NCBI GenBank assembly: GCA_016795155.1
Contig: JAEUIE010000012.1
Coordinates: 46,255 to 110,254 of the forward strand
DNA length: 64,000 nucleotides
Origin: Planctomycetia bacterium
GTDB lineage: Bacteria; Planctomycetota; Planctomycetia; Gemmatales; HRBIN36
Direction: 5' to 3'
Made by a program: the position numbers and the translations under genes. Under the pieces are notes generated by a model. It was given only the letters and a program-made list of their open reading frames with translations. It ran no database searches and was not told where the DNA came from. The number at the start of each line of letters is the position of its first letter. Within the stretch, counting starts at the first letter, position 1. Shown one piece after another: positions 27,407 through 35,722 of this stretch.

Positions 27407-27583
27407 TCAATCACTTTCTTTTTTCTTTCCCGTGCTCCATCGGCCATAATCCATGCCCGCATCATGAGCATTTTCCGGGTCTTCACGAATATATCGTTTG
27501 GCAGTGCGTCGGGCGTGCTTCTGGCCGGCCCGTTTGATAATACGTTTCTCTTCCCGCAGACGGCGCTTGTCGTCTTGCATCAT
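27407..27583 (-). CDS. Small basic protein, 57-58 residues
   Basis: A short frame encodes M(M)QDDKRRLREEKRIIKR and continues KHARRTAKRYIREDPENAHD to AGMDYGRWSTGKKKESD. A textbook AGGAG lies three bases before the first of two adjacent ATGs (27583 and 27580), and the sequence has codon use of a real gene. It is highly charged with a helical, coiled-coil-like N-terminal half. No family recognised. The ribosome site and the compact acidic/basic pattern support expression; nucleic-acid or ribosome association is a guess from the charge. Confidence 0.65.
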   Translation of the reverse strand: MMQDDKRRLREEKRIIKRAGQKHARRTAKRYIREDPENAHDAGMDYGRWSTGKKKESD

Positions 27584-27679
27584 TCACTCCTGAATGAGAC
27601 ACGTGCGGCAATGAATGGCACGAGCATAACGGTCGGATTCAAAGTTGCAAGGGGTGTTTTGCTATTTTCCTTTTGATCA

Positions 27680-29128
27680 TTAATGCGACTCGTAATCAAT
27701 CGCACCCCAGTGTTCGAGAATGCGGTAGAGCCAAGGGTGTCGCCAGGGGGTGTACATGGGGAATGCTACGCTCATTGCTGACCAGCCCAAGGCTATCATA
27801 GTGGTGATACGGCCCCAACGTGCAGTCGACAAAACATCCAGCATGGGCAATGCCCCCAGTATCCACAGAGGTGTCAGCCAGATGAACCAGCGTGGGCCGG
27901 CAGTCCAGCCGCCGTAATTGTAGCTTTCCGTTTTGGTGAGGTAGAAGCCGAGCACTACCAGCGAGAGAAGCAGTGTCAGCCAGCCAACAGATTTGCGAAT
28001 CTGCCCCAGACGTGTTTCCGCCTGGCTGATTCCAGGCAACACGAAACTGATCAGGCTGATGAGCAGGATGGGTGTCAGTGAGAATAAACCATGATGGCCG
28101 AAGGTGAGATGGAACAGATAGATCAGAGTCGAATCTTTCGGCTTGTCAATTCCTTTGATGTTTTCAGGATTCCAGAAACTGCCTGGGTAATTGTACCACT
28201 CGGTGCCGAATTTATCGTAAGCGGGTACCATGGTGCCGATGGCAAGATAGTTGGTGAGCAGAAAGCCGGCTAGAGGCAAGGCGGCACCAATCATAAACGG
28301 GATCAGAGCACGAGGCTGACGGAAAACCAGCCACAAAAATAAAAGGCCCGCAAAAGCAAGTGCAGGCAATTCGTTGGCAACTGTCCAGCCGGTAAATAAT
28401 CCGGAGAGCAGGGCACCCCAGAACGATACAGGCCGTTGCTGCAGTACTGCATTGAGTACAGGATAAAGTGCAAAGATGACAGACCATGCTGCAATGGTGT
28501 GATTGTTCAACGTGTTGGCAAAGGCATTGACAAATGTGCAGAAGCAGGCGGCGGCCACCGCAGCCAGCCTTCCAAAGTCTCTGGTACCGAGTTGATCAAT
28601 CAGTTTTGCCATCAGAATGAGTGCAATTAGCCATGGTAGACCGTTGATGCTGAAAAGAATAATGCGGACAACGGGAAATCGCCCATCGTTGGTCATGTTC
28701 CAGCCAAATAGTTTGTTCATTACCCAGTATTCGCCTGCCAGTATGGTAGGGAGCAATGGTGGCTTGCTCGAGTAATAAAACCTGGCTTTCAGAGGCTCTC
28801 CAGGTTGTGGGTTGGGATTTATCCAGGCAATGTCAGGCTTCAGTACCTTGTCGATCGTGCCCCAGCCGTTTTCCTTCAATTGTCCGATATCGACGCAGTC
28901 TTTCTCTTCCTCATCAAGATAAACTCGCACTCCGATGGCATAGGTGTGCTCTTCCACCAGAGCCCGAACCGTGGCCCAGCGGGAACGGTCATTATCGCTA
29001 TGTGTCGGCTGAGCTGTGGTTTTGGAACCTGTCTCAACACCAATGATGTGCCCGGTGATGATGCCGAAGGCAATGGCAATCAGCAGACCGTATACAGAAT
29101 GTCGCAGCGATGCGTTGGAATCTTGCAT
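27680..29128 (-). CDS. Multi-spanning membrane protein, probable GT39-like glycosyltransferase
   Basis: About ten membrane helices follow an N-terminal segment (YGLLIAIAFGIITGHIIG). The overall layout, with a large first extracytoplasmic loop rich in charged residues and Pro/Gly (DIAWINPNPQPGEPLKARFY), resembles polyprenol-sugar-dependent glycosyltransferases of the PMT/ArnT (GT39) superfamily, although a textbook DD/DE motif is not obvious. The start at 29128 has GGAGA nine bases upstream; the frame is open to 29161. It follows a DPM1-like GT2 gene by 42 bases on the same strand, and such synthases make the polyprenol-linked sugar these enzymes use, so the pair likely works together. Confidence 0.55.
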   Translation of the reverse strand: MQDSNASLRHSVYGLLIAIAFGIITGHIIGVETGSKTTAQPTHSDNDRSRWATVRALVEEHTYAIGVRVYLDEEEKDCVDIGQLKENGWGTIDKVLKPDIAWINPNPQPGEPLKARFYYSSKPPLLPTILAGEYWVMNKLFGWNMTNDGRFPVVRIILFSINGLPWLIALILMAKLIDQLGTRDFGRLAAVAAACFCTFVNAFANTLNNHTIAAWSVIFALYPVLNAVLQQRPVSFWGALLSGLFTGWTVANELPALAFAGLLFLWLVFRQPRALIPFMIGAALPLAGFLLTNYLAIGTMVPAYDKFGTEWYNYPGSFWNPENIKGIDKPKDSTLIYLFHLTFGHHGLFSLTPILLISLISFVLPGISQAETRLGQIRKSVGWLTLLLSLVVLGFYLTKTESYNYGGWTAGPRWFIWLTPLWILGALPMLDVLSTARWGRITTMIALGWSAMSVAFPMYTPWRHPWLYRILEHWGAIDYESH

Positions 29129-29170
29129 GAAAGATTGTCTCCGCAAGCCCACGAACTTCAATCCGAGTGC

Positions 29171-30121
29171 TTATAGCTTATGTTCAGTCCGTTCAGCAAT
29201 GCTGAAGCTGTCTTCATTCCGTTGTCGTTGAGCGGTGATAAGTTCTGCCAGCAGGCCAATGGAGAAAAGCTGCACGCCCAGCAGCAGGCTCGCCACACTG
29301 TACGTGAGCAGTGGCCTCTGGTGAAGAGGAGTTTGACCGGGCTGGAACCAGATGATGGTGAGATACACAATGCCGATGATGCCAAGCACACTGAAGATCA
29401 TCCCGAGGATGCCCATCAGATGCTGCGGACGATGTTCATAGGAGGTAAGAAACCGGATGGTGAACAGATCGAGAAATCCCTTGAACATGCGGCCAACGCC
29501 ATACTTGGAACGTCCATGCTGGCGCGGGCGATGCTGCACTACTTTCTCGCCTACTTTGAACCCGCGGGCAGCAGCCAGCACAGGGATAAACCGGTGCCGC
29601 TCGCCGTATAGTTGAATCTCCTCTGCAACCTGGCGACGGAGGATTTTCAACCCACAATTGTGATCGTGCAGTTTCACACCGGTGATCAGGCTGACCATGG
29701 CATTGAAAATGCGGCTGGGCCAGACCTTGTGCCACGGATCAAACCGTTGTTTTTTCCAGCCTGAAACGAGATCAAGTTTACGTGATTCGAGTTCGTCGAT
29801 GAGCGCTGGAATCTCAGCAGGGTTATCCTGCAGGTCGCCATCGAGTGTAACGATGAAATCCGATGAGACATTAGCAAATCCAGCCGCCAGTGCAGCAGCC
29901 TTGCCAAAGGTGCGGCGAAGCCGGATTCCTTTTACCTGTGCATGCTGTGCTGCCAGGTCCTGAATGACGTTCCAGGTTTGATCGGAGCTGCCATCATCGA
30001 CAAGGACAACATTCCACGGCGAGTCATACTGAACCAGAGCCGTTTGAATCTCGGAGAAGAGTGTTGGCAAACTACCCTCTTCATTCAAAACCGGAATGAC
30101 GAGGGTGAGCGAGCGGGCCAA
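29171..30121 (-). CDS. Family 2 glycosyltransferase, polyprenol-phosphate sugar synthase-like
   Basis: The 316-residue protein opens with LTLVIPVLNEEGSLPTLF, shows VLVDDGSSDQTW near 39-50 and TLDGDLQDNP (DXD metal site) near 92-101, followed by GGGR-free but conserved HDHNCGLKILRR. Two C-terminal membrane helices (LMGILGMIFSVLGIIGIVYL, VASLLLGVQLFSIGLLAEL) give the DPM1/ArnC/GtrB architecture. These enzymes transfer a sugar from a nucleotide donor to a polyprenyl phosphate at the inner face of the membrane. The gene lies just upstream of a multi-spanning protein that could use the product. Confidence 0.85.
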   Translation of the reverse strand: MARSLTLVIPVLNEEGSLPTLFSEIQTALVQYDSPWNVVLVDDGSSDQTWNVIQDLAAQHAQVKGIRLRRTFGKAAALAAGFANVSSDFIVTLDGDLQDNPAEIPALIDELESRKLDLVSGWKKQRFDPWHKVWPSRIFNAMVSLITGVKLHDHNCGLKILRRQVAEEIQLYGERHRFIPVLAAARGFKVGEKVVQHRPRQHGRSKYGVGRMFKGFLDLFTIRFLTSYEHRPQHLMGILGMIFSVLGIIGIVYLTIIWFQPGQTPLHQRPLLTYSVASLLLGVQLFSIGLLAELITAQRQRNEDSFSIAERTEHKL

Positions 30122-30190
30122 GACGACACTCCAGTTCTACAAATCAATGGGATTTGAATCCGGCTTTGTCCTTTGAAGATTGTACATAAG

Positions 30191-30225
30191 CCAATCAAGG
30201 CAAGGGAGACATACCCTTGCCTTGG
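30191..30225. terminator. Intergenic hairpin, possible terminator
   Basis: The inverted repeat AAGGCAAGGG / CCCTTGCCTT (ten perfect pairs, seven-base loop at 30207-30213) lies between the stop at 30255 and the next minus-strand gene starting at 30121. No U-tract follows on the minus strand, so it may be an attenuating or RNA-stabilising hairpin rather than a true terminator. Confidence 0.4.
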
Positions 30226-30254
30226 TCAGAGAATCGTACTTTATCTGTCTGGCC

Positions 30255-31313
30255 TTATGACTTCTTCGGTGGTGGATCATCATCATATTTCAGGTTGGGG
30301 TCAGTCCATGTACGAATCACACGTACTTCCCAGCCTGAACCCGTTCGCTGCACGTCGAACTGAGTCATGATCTTGCGTTTCTTGATCTCAGCTTCCTTAA
30401 GACCATGATATGCTTCTTCCCTGGCCAGGATAGCGTTCTCCATATCCTGTGGAATGAAGATGAAGATAGTAGTGGGCCGTTCGCTCATATTAGCGCCAAT
30501 GCCAAAGTTCTCACATACATCGCGAACGCTGTTCAAAACCCACAATCGCTGTAGCTTGGTGGCATAGGGTTGGAATTGCTCAATCGTCATTTCCTTGAAC
30601 TTGTTCCCGCCAGTAGGGGAAAGTTCTTCAAAGATGTAATACCGGCCATTGTTGAGCCTCGCACCAACGACAACTTTCAGATTCCCCAGCTTTTCGATGA
30701 AGCCTTCGGGATCCTCGTATTTGAAATTAATACGCCATCGCTTCGTTCGACTCAGTCGCGCACCCGATGCCTTTCCTGGACCTGCTCCATCACCTTCACC
30801 AGTGCCAATACCTGCACCCTTGCCTCCTCCCGAACCGGGGCCACCTTTTCCTTTATCACCAGGTCGTTTCTTGTTGGCTTCGATTTCGAACAGATTCTTG
30901 TCAGGAATAATCTTATCGGGAATAACATCAGGTGGAATGACGTCCTTGATGTCCTGTAAATCAATCTTGATCTCTTCGTTGACCTCAGGTTTGAATTCTT
31001 CTACCGAGCCATCGCCTTCACCACCACCACCGGCAAACACAATGGTTTCCATGTCAGGTGGTTTGGGTTCGCCAAAGTAAAAAGCAATAGCCATGTAAGC
31101 AATGACCAGCAGCACAGCGAAGACATGCAGCAGTACAGCCAGCAGAATGGAAATCGGAAATTCGTAATGGGAAGAGTACTTACGCCAGATGCTCTCTTCA
31201 GGAGCAATGGGAACGTCTCCCGGAGCAACAGGCTGATTCAAAGCAGGCTGACCAGCCATCTGGTTGCGCCCGTCGTGATAAGGGCCTTGTGATTGATTGA
31301 TGTCGTACGACAT
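30255..31313 (-). CDS. Single-pass protein with TonB-like architecture
   Basis: The protein has a cytoplasmic N-terminus of about 50 residues, one membrane helix (ISILLAVLLHVFAVLLVIAYMAIAF, near 54-78), then an extended Pro/Glu/Lys and Gly-rich stretch (PPDVIPDKIIPDKN, KGGPGSGGGKGAG) and a folded C-terminal domain of about 160 residues. Helix, rigid linker, periplasmic domain is the layout of TonB and related energy-coupling proteins, but no TonB C-terminal signature is recognised and the domain may be planctomycete-specific. It lies 70 bases downstream of selD. Function unknown. Confidence 0.55.
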   Translation of the reverse strand: MSYDINQSQGPYHDGRNQMAGQPALNQPVAPGDVPIAPEESIWRKYSSHYEFPISILLAVLLHVFAVLLVIAYMAIAFYFGEPKPPDMETIVFAGGGGEGDGSVEEFKPEVNEEIKIDLQDIKDVIPPDVIPDKIIPDKNLFEIEANKKRPGDKGKGGPGSGGGKGAGIGTGEGDGAGPGKASGARLSRTKRWRINFKYEDPEGFIEKLGNLKVVVGARLNNGRYYIFEELSPTGGNKFKEMTIEQFQPYATKLQRLWVLNSVRDVCENFGIGANMSERPTTIFIFIPQDMENAILAREEAYHGLKEAEIKKRKIMTQFDVQRTGSGWEVRVIRTWTDPNLKYDDDPPPKKS

Positions 31314-31383
31314 GGCAATTCCTGTTACATTCAGATTCTACAGTAGTTTAGTCTTATTCCAGATGAATTGCCAGCGAAAGCCA

Positions 31384-32442
31384 TCAGTTCTTGAGAATCA
31401 GTGCCTTGTGCTGACGGACTGTAACGCTGCCGATGTGGGCCTGGGCCAGCGTACCGTACTGCCGGGCTTTTTCCAGAAATGCAGATAACTGTTCATGGGC
31501 GATGCTGACCAGGAATCCGCCTGATGTCTGGGCATCCAGGAAAATTTCCATGAGATCAGGATCAGCATTTTCTGCCCCTTCCAGTTCATCCTGAACATAG
31601 TTGCGATTACTGATTCGGGCACGGGTGAAGAACTTGCCACGAACCAGGTCGAGTACTCCGGGTAGCAGAGGCAGATTGGTCAGATTGATTTCCAGAGTCA
31701 CGTGACTGCCGAGTGCCATTTCCAGGCTGTGCCCGGCTAGGCCGAAGCCGGTGATATCGGTGACAGCATGTACGCCGGAAAAGTGTCGGCATAAATCTGC
31801 GCTGGCTTTATTTAGAGTTGACATACTTTGCAGGGCTGCATCAAGCGTATCCTGCGGGCATTTCTGTTTCTTAGCAGCCGTCGTGACAAAACCGGTGCCC
31901 AGAGGTTTGAGAAGTACCAGAGCATCACCTGGTTTAGCTGCGGCATTGGTCCAGATCTGTTTGGGATGTACGATTCCGGTGACGGACAGACCGAACTTGA
32001 TCTCCTTGTCGCGTACGGTGTGTCCACCAATAACGCTGCAACCTGCTTCGATGCATTTACTTGCTCCACCCTGCAAGATGGTGCCCAGCAGTGATAAGGG
32101 TAACTCATTATCAGGGAAGCCGGCAAGATTAAGCGCGGTGATGGGAGTGCCGCCCATGGCATAAACATCTGACAAGGCGTTCGCAGCTGCAATCTGTCCA
32201 TACAGGTACGGATCATCGACGACCGGCGGGAAAAAGTCGAGTGTCTGCACCAGAGCGAGAGTTTCGCTGATCTGGTAGACACCGGCATCATCAGCCGTTT
32301 CGGTTCCCACCAGCACTCTTGGATCGGTGGGTTTAGGTAGATTCCGCAGTACCTGCGAGAGCTCCCCGGGAGCCATCTTGCCGGCTCAACCGGCGCAGGA
32401 GGCGTAGTCTGTCAGTCGTCTGGTCAGTTCAGACAGGCTCAT
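31384..32442 (-). CDS. selD: Selenide, water dikinase SelD with in-frame UGA (selenoprotein)
   Basis: SelD makes selenophosphate from selenide and ATP. The long frame from the ATG at 32376 is clearly SelD (TETADDAGVYQ, LDFFPPVVDDPYLYGQIAAA, GGHTVRDKEIKFGLSVTG) but lacks the N-terminal active-site segment. Reading upstream in the same frame gives MSLSELTRRLTDYASCAG, then TGA at 32386-32388, then AGKMAPGEL. The TGA falls exactly where the essential Cys17 of the E. coli enzyme (GCGCK) lies, so it almost certainly encodes selenocysteine, residue 19, as in many Sec-decoding organisms. AGGA lies about nine bases before the ATG at 32442. A stem-loop follows the UGA. Automatic annotation would call a truncated gene starting at 32376. 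Confidence 0.9.
32361..32388 (-). promoter_or_regulatory. Putative bacterial SECIS element of selD
   Basis: Twelve bases after the in-frame UGA (32386-32388) the mRNA can form GCUCC-CGG-GGAGC, a five-pair stem with a three-base loop at 32361-32373, with one more possible G-U pair below. Bacterial SECIS hairpins start about this far from the UGA and bind SelB through the apical loop. The small size and GC-rich stem make chance possible; the identity of the UGA site rests mainly on the SelD alignment. Confidence 0.5.
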
Positions 32443-32514
32443 CAGCTCATTCCTTTCACGGTAAGCAAGATAAAATCAAGATAGAATTCTTCAGTGCGCT
32501 TGCCAATGCGCAGT

Positions 32515-32545
32515 AAAACACCCGCAGGGAGAGCGCTGCGGGTGT
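32515..32545 (-). terminator. Rho-independent terminator of the matrixin gene
   Basis: A perfect ten-pair stem (ACACCCGCAG / CTGCGGGTGT) with an eight-base loop lies 25 bases after the stop of the PEP-CTERM matrixin gene. On the minus strand it is followed by TTTTA. It separates that gene from selD. Confidence 0.7.
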
Positions 32546-32569
32546 AAGGCAATTAAGACTGCCAGGACA

Positions 32570-33868
32570 TCAGATTCTATCCACACTTTGGTTCATCAGT
32601 AACTGCCGCTGCCTTCGTCGATACCACCAGGAACCCGCACCGCCCAGACCGGCGATACCCACAAGGGCGACAGCCATCGGCTCAGGAATCGCGGAGATGG
32701 AAACGGTCAATCCGTAGAACTGTGTATCGAGTGCTGAAGCGTCTGGATTGTCAGTTCCCGTGACACGAACGAAATAAGTACCCGCTGCATTGAGAATAAA
32801 GAACAGTGATTCATTGCCACCCAAACCAGTAAGATTCGCGGAAGCGAGTAGTGTGATACCATCTGTATCGAATAATGCCAAAGCCAGGTTACTTCGATCC
32901 AAAGTACTCCACGCTACATTACCACCTCCATTTTGCGGAGTTGCATTGTAATTAAAGCCCAGTGCTTCCAGCAAAACATCCACACGCGAAGCGGAAGTTA
33001 CTGAGAAGGAATAGAAGTCGGTATCGCTGCTGCCATCAATACTGACGAAATCAACGGCGGTAGGTGCAACGACCAGTGTACGGGCTGAGTTACCTACCGA
33101 AGCTGAATTGCCGACAGCAATGTTTCCCATCGCAGTAGCGCGACCAAAGACGTCATTACCCTGGCCAGCGAAACTCTTCTCGTTGAAATCGCCGTAACTG
33201 CGATGCGCTGCGAGAATATCGTGATGTTGTGGGCCATCGAAACCAAGATTGATAAAGGGCTCCATCAGGAATGAAGCGTTGTTACTTTCAAGATGGGGCA
33301 TACCCAGACCGTGGCCATGTTCATGGGCAACAACATTCCTTAACGCACGCGAATTGTTTGCCAGATTATTTGAATAAAAATTATCACCGGTATCGATCAC
33401 CATATCGCCATGATTGGGGCCATAATTGTAAGCCAGAACATTACTGTTGCCATCGATGAGTTTGCCACCTATGCGAATATCGGGTCGAATTCCCAGTGAT
33501 CCGGCGGGGCTGCCAGATGTATTGGTCATTGCCTGACCATCATCATTAGCTTCGAAAACGTAACTCACACCGCTCACAGCACTCCAGCGATCAAAAACCG
33601 ATTGAAACAGTGGTTGCCACTGTGCCTGCCCACCTCCATAAATCCCGTTGAGGAAAGTCTGAAGATTGTTAGGCGCATTGTTGCCATCGTTGATCGGGGT
33701 ATTGAGCTGCATGAACCCCCAGGTGATAACCGCAGGAGAACCCTGTGAATATCCTTGTGGCTGAGGTGATGCCAAGTCGTTGGTCCAGCGACCGACATTA
33801 GGCGGTTGAGCTACTGATACTGAAGTTAATAACAATGCACTAGCAGACGTGAGCAACAGACGCTTCAT
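32570..33868 (-). CDS. PEP-CTERM matrixin-like metalloprotease
   Basis: The ATG at 33868 begins a signal peptide (MKRLLLTSASALLLTSVSVA). Between about 40 and 240 lies a metzincin-type domain with the zinc motif HEHGHGLGMPH: His182, Glu183, His186 and His192, as in matrixins (HExxHxxGxxH). A later beta-sandwich region (about 270-390) looks like a bacterial pre-peptidase C-terminal domain (DFYSFSVTSASRVDVLLEAL). The C-terminus carries IPEPMAVALVGIAGLGGAG and the basic YRRRQRQ, a PEP-CTERM anchor. It should be a surface-retained endopeptidase. An in-frame ATG at 33883 and a longer frame to 33940 exist but break the signal peptide layout. Confidence 0.8.
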   Translation of the reverse strand: MKRLLLTSASALLLTSVSVAQPPNVGRWTNDLASPQPQGYSQGSPAVITWGFMQLNTPINDGNNAPNNLQTFLNGIYGGGQAQWQPLFQSVFDRWSAVSGVSYVFEANDDGQAMTNTSGSPAGSLGIRPDIRIGGKLIDGNSNVLAYNYGPNHGDMVIDTGDNFYSNNLANNSRALRNVVAHEHGHGLGMPHLESNNASFLMEPFINLGFDGPQHHDILAAHRSYGDFNEKSFAGQGNDVFGRATAMGNIAVGNSASVGNSARTLVVAPTAVDFVSIDGSSDTDFYSFSVTSASRVDVLLEALGFNYNATPQNGGGNVAWSTLDRSNLALALFDTDGITLLASANLTGLGGNESLFFILNAAGTYFVRVTGTDNPDASALDTQFYGLTVSISAIPEPMAVALVGIAGLGGAGSWWYRRRQRQLLMNQSVDRI

Positions 33869-34118
33869 AACAGATAAACCCATGGTGTGAATCAAAGAAG
33901 ATGGCACTAAGTTAATTTGCCCATCATCACTGTCAATCAAAAAGCAGATAAATTATGGAATCTTTATATGTGTAGTTGGTTCATGGATGAAATTTCTCGA
34001 CATGCCGTGAATCATTGCGTGTATTCCAACTTCTGGAGAACTACTTGCCATCATGAATAGTCTTGCTTATGCTGAATGAACCGGTCTCAATCGGTGTTCT
34101 TTGACATATGGCACGGTA
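33869..34118. other. Divergent intergenic region
   Basis: This 250-base stretch lies between the matrixin gene (minus) and the SAM riboswitch (plus). I see no coding frame with a ribosome site. It should hold the two divergent promoters, but no pair of -35/-10 boxes stands out enough to be placed. Confidence 0.5.
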
Positions 34119-34234
34119 TCTCATCAAGAGTGGCTGAGGGACAGGCCCTGCGACGCCACAGCAACCGATGGATCACAACAGTGATCCATGTCAGGTGCTA
34201 ACTCCTGACCTGGCAAAGCACCAGGTGAGATGAG
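34119..34234 (+). promoter_or_regulatory. SAM-I (S-box) type riboswitch
   Basis: The sequence follows the S-box consensus: TCATCAAGAGTGGCTGAGGG (34121-34140), then ACAGGCCCTGCGACGCCAC and AGCAACC, a P3 hairpin GGATCAC/GTGATCC, and AGGTGCTAACTCCTGACC. P1 is closed by CTCATC at 34120-34125 with GATGAG at 34229-34234. It lies about 87 bases upstream of the threonine synthase GTG at 34321. No strong intrinsic terminator follows, so control may act on translation or in an alternative fold of the leader. Binding of S-adenosylmethionine would switch off the downstream genes, linking them to methionine supply. Confidence 0.88.
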
Positions 34235-34320
34235 CGAAGCAGTTTCTGCATTTCCTATCTCACCGTAGCTGTACCTACAATCCAAAGCTTGTTGATTGCG
34301 TGCCAACTGGAGAGTATTTC

Positions 34321-35607
34321 GTGACGACTGCATCGACTGGTAATCGCATACTCGGGCTGGCTTGCCGTTCGTGTGGCAAACTCTATCCGCTGCAGGCCAA
34401 CAATTTCTGTACCGAAGATTTCGGACCGCTCGAAGTTTCATATGACTATGAAGTCATTGCCAAACAGTTGCGCAAGGAAGATTTGCAGAAGCGGCCCTGG
34501 AACATGTGGCGCTATCGTGAACTTTTGCCACTCGATGGCGAGCCTACCGTCGGTCTGCATGTAGGTGGCACACCGCTGGTTCATGCCCGACGTCTGGGTG
34601 CAGCATTAGGTGTTAAACAGTTGTATGTCAAAAATGATGCTGTCAACTTTCCCACGCTATCCTTCAAAGATCGCGTAGTAGCAGTGGCGCTTTCGAAAGC
34701 AAAAGAACTAGGTTTCACCACGGTAGGCTGTGCCAGTACAGGCAACCTGGCCAACAGCGTTGCGGCCAATGCCGCCTCGGCCGGGCTGGAGACATTCATT
34801 CTGGTGCCGCACGATCTGGAGAAAGCCAAACTACTGGGTACCAGTGTTTATGGATCGAACCTGGTCAAGGTGAAAGGCACTTATGATCAGGTCAATCGGC
34901 TCTGCACCCAGATAGCCTTCAAATACGGCTGGGGGCTGGTGAATATCAATCTTCGTCCTTTTTATGCTGAAGGCTCCAAGAGTATGGGCTATGAAATAGC
35001 TGAACAACTTGATTGGAAGTTGCCAAAGCATGTTGTCTGCCCGATGGCTGGTGGAAGTCTCATTGGCAAGATCAGCAAAGCTTTCAAGGAACTGACCAGT
35101 CTAGGTTGGGTGAATAATACACCAACGAAGTTTTATGGTGCCCAGGCAAGTGGTTGCGCGCCCATTACTACTGCGGTCAAGCAAGGGAAGGATTCACACA
35201 AACCGGTGAAGACCCCCAATACCATCGCCAAGAGCCTGGCCATTGGCGACCCGGCAGATGGATACTTTGCCGCCAAGCTGATCACCAACAGCGGAGGATG
35301 GGCTGAAGATGCCACCGATGAAGAGATCATTGAAGGCATGCAACTGCTCAGCCAGACCGAAGGCATTTTTGCAGAGACTGCTGGCGGTGTGACAGTCGCA
35401 GTTGCCCGCAAACTCATCGAACAGAAACGATTGCCGGTCGATGAACCGATTGTCATCTGCATTACTGGCAACGGTCTGAAAACACAGGATGTTCTGGAAC
35501 AGATGCTGGAATCAGTACCACTCATCGGACCGACCTTGAATGAGTTTGATCAGGTGGTAACTGGACCCAGGGAAACTGTTAGAAAACCAAGCACGGCAAC
35601 TGTTTAG
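34321..35607 (+). CDS. thrC: Threonine synthase
   Basis: The enzyme is a PLP-dependent fold-type II protein with the lysine site SFKDR (NFPTLSFKDRVV), the phosphate loop GCASTGNLANSVAA and the late glycine loop PMAGGSLIG. The N-terminal zinc-ribbon-like Cys pair (LACRSCGKLYPL) is common in this subfamily. Threonine synthase converts O-phosphohomoserine to threonine. GGAGAG six bases before the GTG at 34321 fixes the start; an upstream in-frame GTG at 34300 lacks this. It is the first gene behind the SAM riboswitch and is followed by a CysO-like carrier, an arrangement also known from actinobacteria. A related role in sulfur amino-acid formation cannot be excluded. Confidence 0.88.
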   Translation: MTTASTGNRILGLACRSCGKLYPLQANNFCTEDFGPLEVSYDYEVIAKQLRKEDLQKRPWNMWRYRELLPLDGEPTVGLHVGGTPLVHARRLGAALGVKQLYVKNDAVNFPTLSFKDRVVAVALSKAKELGFTTVGCASTGNLANSVAANAASAGLETFILVPHDLEKAKLLGTSVYGSNLVKVKGTYDQVNRLCTQIAFKYGWGLVNINLRPFYAEGSKSMGYEIAEQLDWKLPKHVVCPMAGGSLIGKISKAFKELTSLGWVNNTPTKFYGAQASGCAPITTAVKQGKDSHKPVKTPNTIAKSLAIGDPADGYFAAKLITNSGGWAEDATDEEIIEGMQLLSQTEGIFAETAGGVTVAVARKLIEQKRLPVDEPIVICITGNGLKTQDVLEQMLESVPLIGPTLNEFDQVVTGPRETVRKPSTATV

Positions 35608-35621
35608 CCGTGTCTATTGGT

Positions 35622-35679
35622 GTGGGTGCCACGGTTTGCTTGTACTCACGCTAACCGTGCCAATTTACTGCATAGTTAC
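35622..35679. repeat. 58-bp dispersed palindromic element, copy 2 (inverted)
   Basis: This is the reverse complement of 13525-13582 with only a few substitutions. The palindromic core is 35627-35662. It sits between the threonine synthase stop and the sulfur carrier start, where it would form a hairpin in the transcript and could affect expression of the following genes. Confidence 0.7.
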
Positions 35680-35722
35680 TTTTTCATCGCTTACCTAATA
35701 CGAAACACAAAAAGAGAACCCC

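Noticed and set aside
31384..32376. SelD starting at the ATG at 32376
   Set aside because: This start drops the active-site segment; the upstream in-frame part through the UGA matches SelD and has a ribosome site.
34124..34441. A 105-codon open frame on the minus strand across the leader of thrC
   Set aside because: It runs antiparallel to the SAM riboswitch and the thrC start; the sequence is explained by the RNA structure and the protein has no recognisable features.
13525..35679. The 58-bp and 29-bp repeats as parts of CRISPR arrays
   Set aside because: Each is present as isolated copies kilobases apart with no regular spacers and no cas genes in the window.
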